The notes beneath the pieces were generated by a model that was given only the letters and a program-made list of their open reading frames with translations, was not told the DNA's origin and searched no databases. Both the position numbers and the translations under genes were made by a program. This document shows, piece by piece, positions 31,953-33,250 of a DNA stretch of 33,250 bases; within the stretch, counting starts at the first letter, position 1, and each line of letters opens with the position of its first letter. The stretch spans positions 1 to 33,250 of the forward strand of contig JAPYSM010000005.1 of the NCBI GenBank assembly GCA_029936485.1, read 5' to 3'. The DNA is from Dehalococcoidia bacterium (GTDB lineage: Bacteria; Chloroflexota; Dehalococcoidia; Lucifugimonadales; Lucifugimonadaceae).

Positions 31953-33250
31953 TCCCCGGCCTCCTTGAGTCGTCTTTTCGCCTCTTCCAGCGCTGCCTTC
32001 ACCCTGCCCGGAGCGGTGCCGCCATGCACGTCACGTGACGCTATCGAAGAGTCGATCCCGATGTCCATCACGTTCCGTTCAAATAGCGGGGACGCTGCGT
32101 AGTATTCGTCAAACGACAGGTCCTTGAAGTACCTGCCACCATCGATCAAACGGTCCGAAAGTGCGGAAACGATGACGTGCGCCTCACGGAATGGCATGCC
32201 TTTACCGACCAGGTAGTCAGCGATGTCGGTCGCTAGGACATAGCTGGACTCAGTGGCCCCACTCATACGATCTGCGTTGAAGTTGGCTCCCTCGACCATT
32301 CCGGCGGACACATCGAGGGTGGCCAGCAGCGTGTCGACGCTGTCGAACAATCCTTCTTTATCTTCCTGAAGGTCACGGTTGTAGGTCAGCGGAAGGCCCT
32401 TGAGGGTAGTCAGCATTGCAAACAGGTTGCCGTAGACACGGCCGGTCTTGCCGCGGGCCAACTCCGCAAAGTCCGGGTTGCGCTTCTGCGGCATGATGCT
32501 GGAGCCGGTGGTGTAGTTTTCCGGGAGCGACAGGAATCCGAACTCCTCAGAAGACCAGATCACGAACTCTTCGGCGAGACGTGACAGGTGCATGGCGCTT
32601 ATTGCTGCCGCGCTCAAGTACTCGAGCGCAAAATCTCTGTCAGACACGCCATCCATGGAGTTTGCCGTGATGCCGGAGAAACCCAGTTCCTTTGCGACGA
32701 ATTCGCGGTCGATCGGGTAAGGCACTCCGGCCATCGCGCCGTTGCCAAGGGTTAGTACGTCAGCCGAAGCCTGCGCTGCGGCAAAACGTGTGGCGTCACG
32801 GTCGAACATCTCGAAGTAGGCGAGAAGGTGGTGCGCAAGTAGAACCGGCTGTGCCCGCTGCAGGTGCGTGTAGCCGGGGACGACCGTGGTGAGGTTGGCC
32901 TGCGCCACAGTCACGAGCGCTCCCTGAAGAGTCCTGAGCGCGCCGATGGTATCCGCACAGGCCTGCTTCATGTAGAGGCGCGTGTCCGTGGACACCTGGT
33001 CGTTCCTTGACCGGGCAGTGTGGAGTCTCCCGGAGACATCACCGATCAGATCGAACAGCCGGGACTCCACGTTCATGTGGATGTCTTCAAGCTCCGGCTT
33101 CCACGGGAAGTCCCCGGACTCGATCTCGATCTGGATTTTCTCGAGACCGTCGATGATCTGGTTGGATTCGTCTTCGCCGATGATGCCCTGCCTGCTCAGC
33201 ATGCGGGCGTGCGCGATCGACCCGGCGATGTCCTGCCTGTACATGCGCTG
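31949..33250 (-). CDS. argH: Argininosuccinate lyase, 3' part (runs off right edge)
   Basis: The frame is open to the window edge; the visible part begins QRMYRQDIAGSIAHARML, which is internal to ArgH. HMNVESRLFDLIG and GRLHTARSRNDQV are substrate-binding blocks, and GSSIMPQKRNPD is the fumarase/ArgH signature with the catalytic Ser loop. It makes arginine and fumarate from argininosuccinate. The 5' end of the gene lies beyond 33250; about 30 residues are probably missing. Confidence 0.97.
   Translation of the reverse strand, partial: QRMYRQDIAGSIAHARMLSRQGIIGEDESNQIIDGLEKIQIEIESGDFPWKPELEDIHMNVESRLFDLIGDVSGRLHTARSRNDQVSTDTRLYMKQACADTIGALRTLQGALVTVAQANLTTVVPGYTHLQRAQPVLLAHHLLAYFEMFDRDATRFAAAQASADVLTLGNGAMAGVPYPIDREFVAKELGFSGITANSMDGVSDRDFALEYLSAAAISAMHLSRLAEEFVIWSSEEFGFLSLPENYTTGSSIMPQKRNPDFAELARGKTGRVYGNLFAMLTTLKGLPLTYNRDLQEDKEGLFDSVDTLLATLDVSAGMVEGANFNADRMSGATESSYVLATDIADYLVGKGMPFREAHVIVSALSDRLIDGGRYFKDLSFDEYYAASPLFERNVMDIGIDSSIASRDVHGGTAPGRVKAALEEAKRRLKEAGE

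Overview
The window looks like a chromosomal segment from a free-living bacterium of the Chloroflexota, most likely the marine SAR202 lineage. That placement is inferred. It rests on a tandem expansion of enolase-superfamily genes (a published SAR202 trait), an M81/MlrC-type peptidase, CaiB-type CoA transferase, SDR and old-yellow-enzyme genes, a RecG with a lysine/alanine-rich linker, and a zinc-type L28. GC looks moderately high by eye. No tRNA, rRNA, CRISPR array, intact insertion sequence or phage gene was seen.

Left part (1-10.8 kb): the 5' end of rny (RNase Y) runs off the left edge and is divergent from a small PH-like membrane protein. An M81 peptidase follows. Next comes a relic of a small zinc-ribbon membrane protein with two in-frame stops. 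Then, all on the minus strand, five tandem enolase-superfamily genes of exactly 1167 bp each lie downstream of an MFS transporter, a probable uptake-plus-catabolism operon for one or more hydroxy or sugar acids.

Middle (10.9-22.8 kb): gamma-glutamyltransferase, an NAD-dependent epimerase/uronate-dehydrogenase-like protein, MazG, a DUF1461 membrane protein, a HAD hydrolase with a class III CoA transferase, an SDR, a SelA-like PLP enzyme with a D-2-hydroxyacid dehydrogenase, a small membrane protein, a gene-poor stretch, and a small basic AT-hook-like protein with its own promoter and terminator.

Right part (22.8-33.25 kb): a minus-strand series of fakA, degV/fakB, recG, an SDR, an old yellow enzyme and a redoxin whose gene is interrupted by one in-frame UGA. 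That UGA falls exactly on the active-site Cys position (FYRGNW-U-PYC), so the redoxin is a strong selenoprotein candidate that ordinary gene calling splits in two. rpmB reads the other way, and argH-rpe closes the window. The rpmB/rpe/fakA/recG grouping recalls the Bacillus neighbourhood.

Main points for a second look: the UGA-containing redoxin and its candidate SECIS hairpin; the five equal-length enolase paralogs with differing catalytic residues; two genes whose homology-supported start is an AUC codon behind a good Shine-Dalgarno; two families of intergenic palindromic repeats; the rpmB leader with mutually exclusive hairpins; and the double-nonsense relic.
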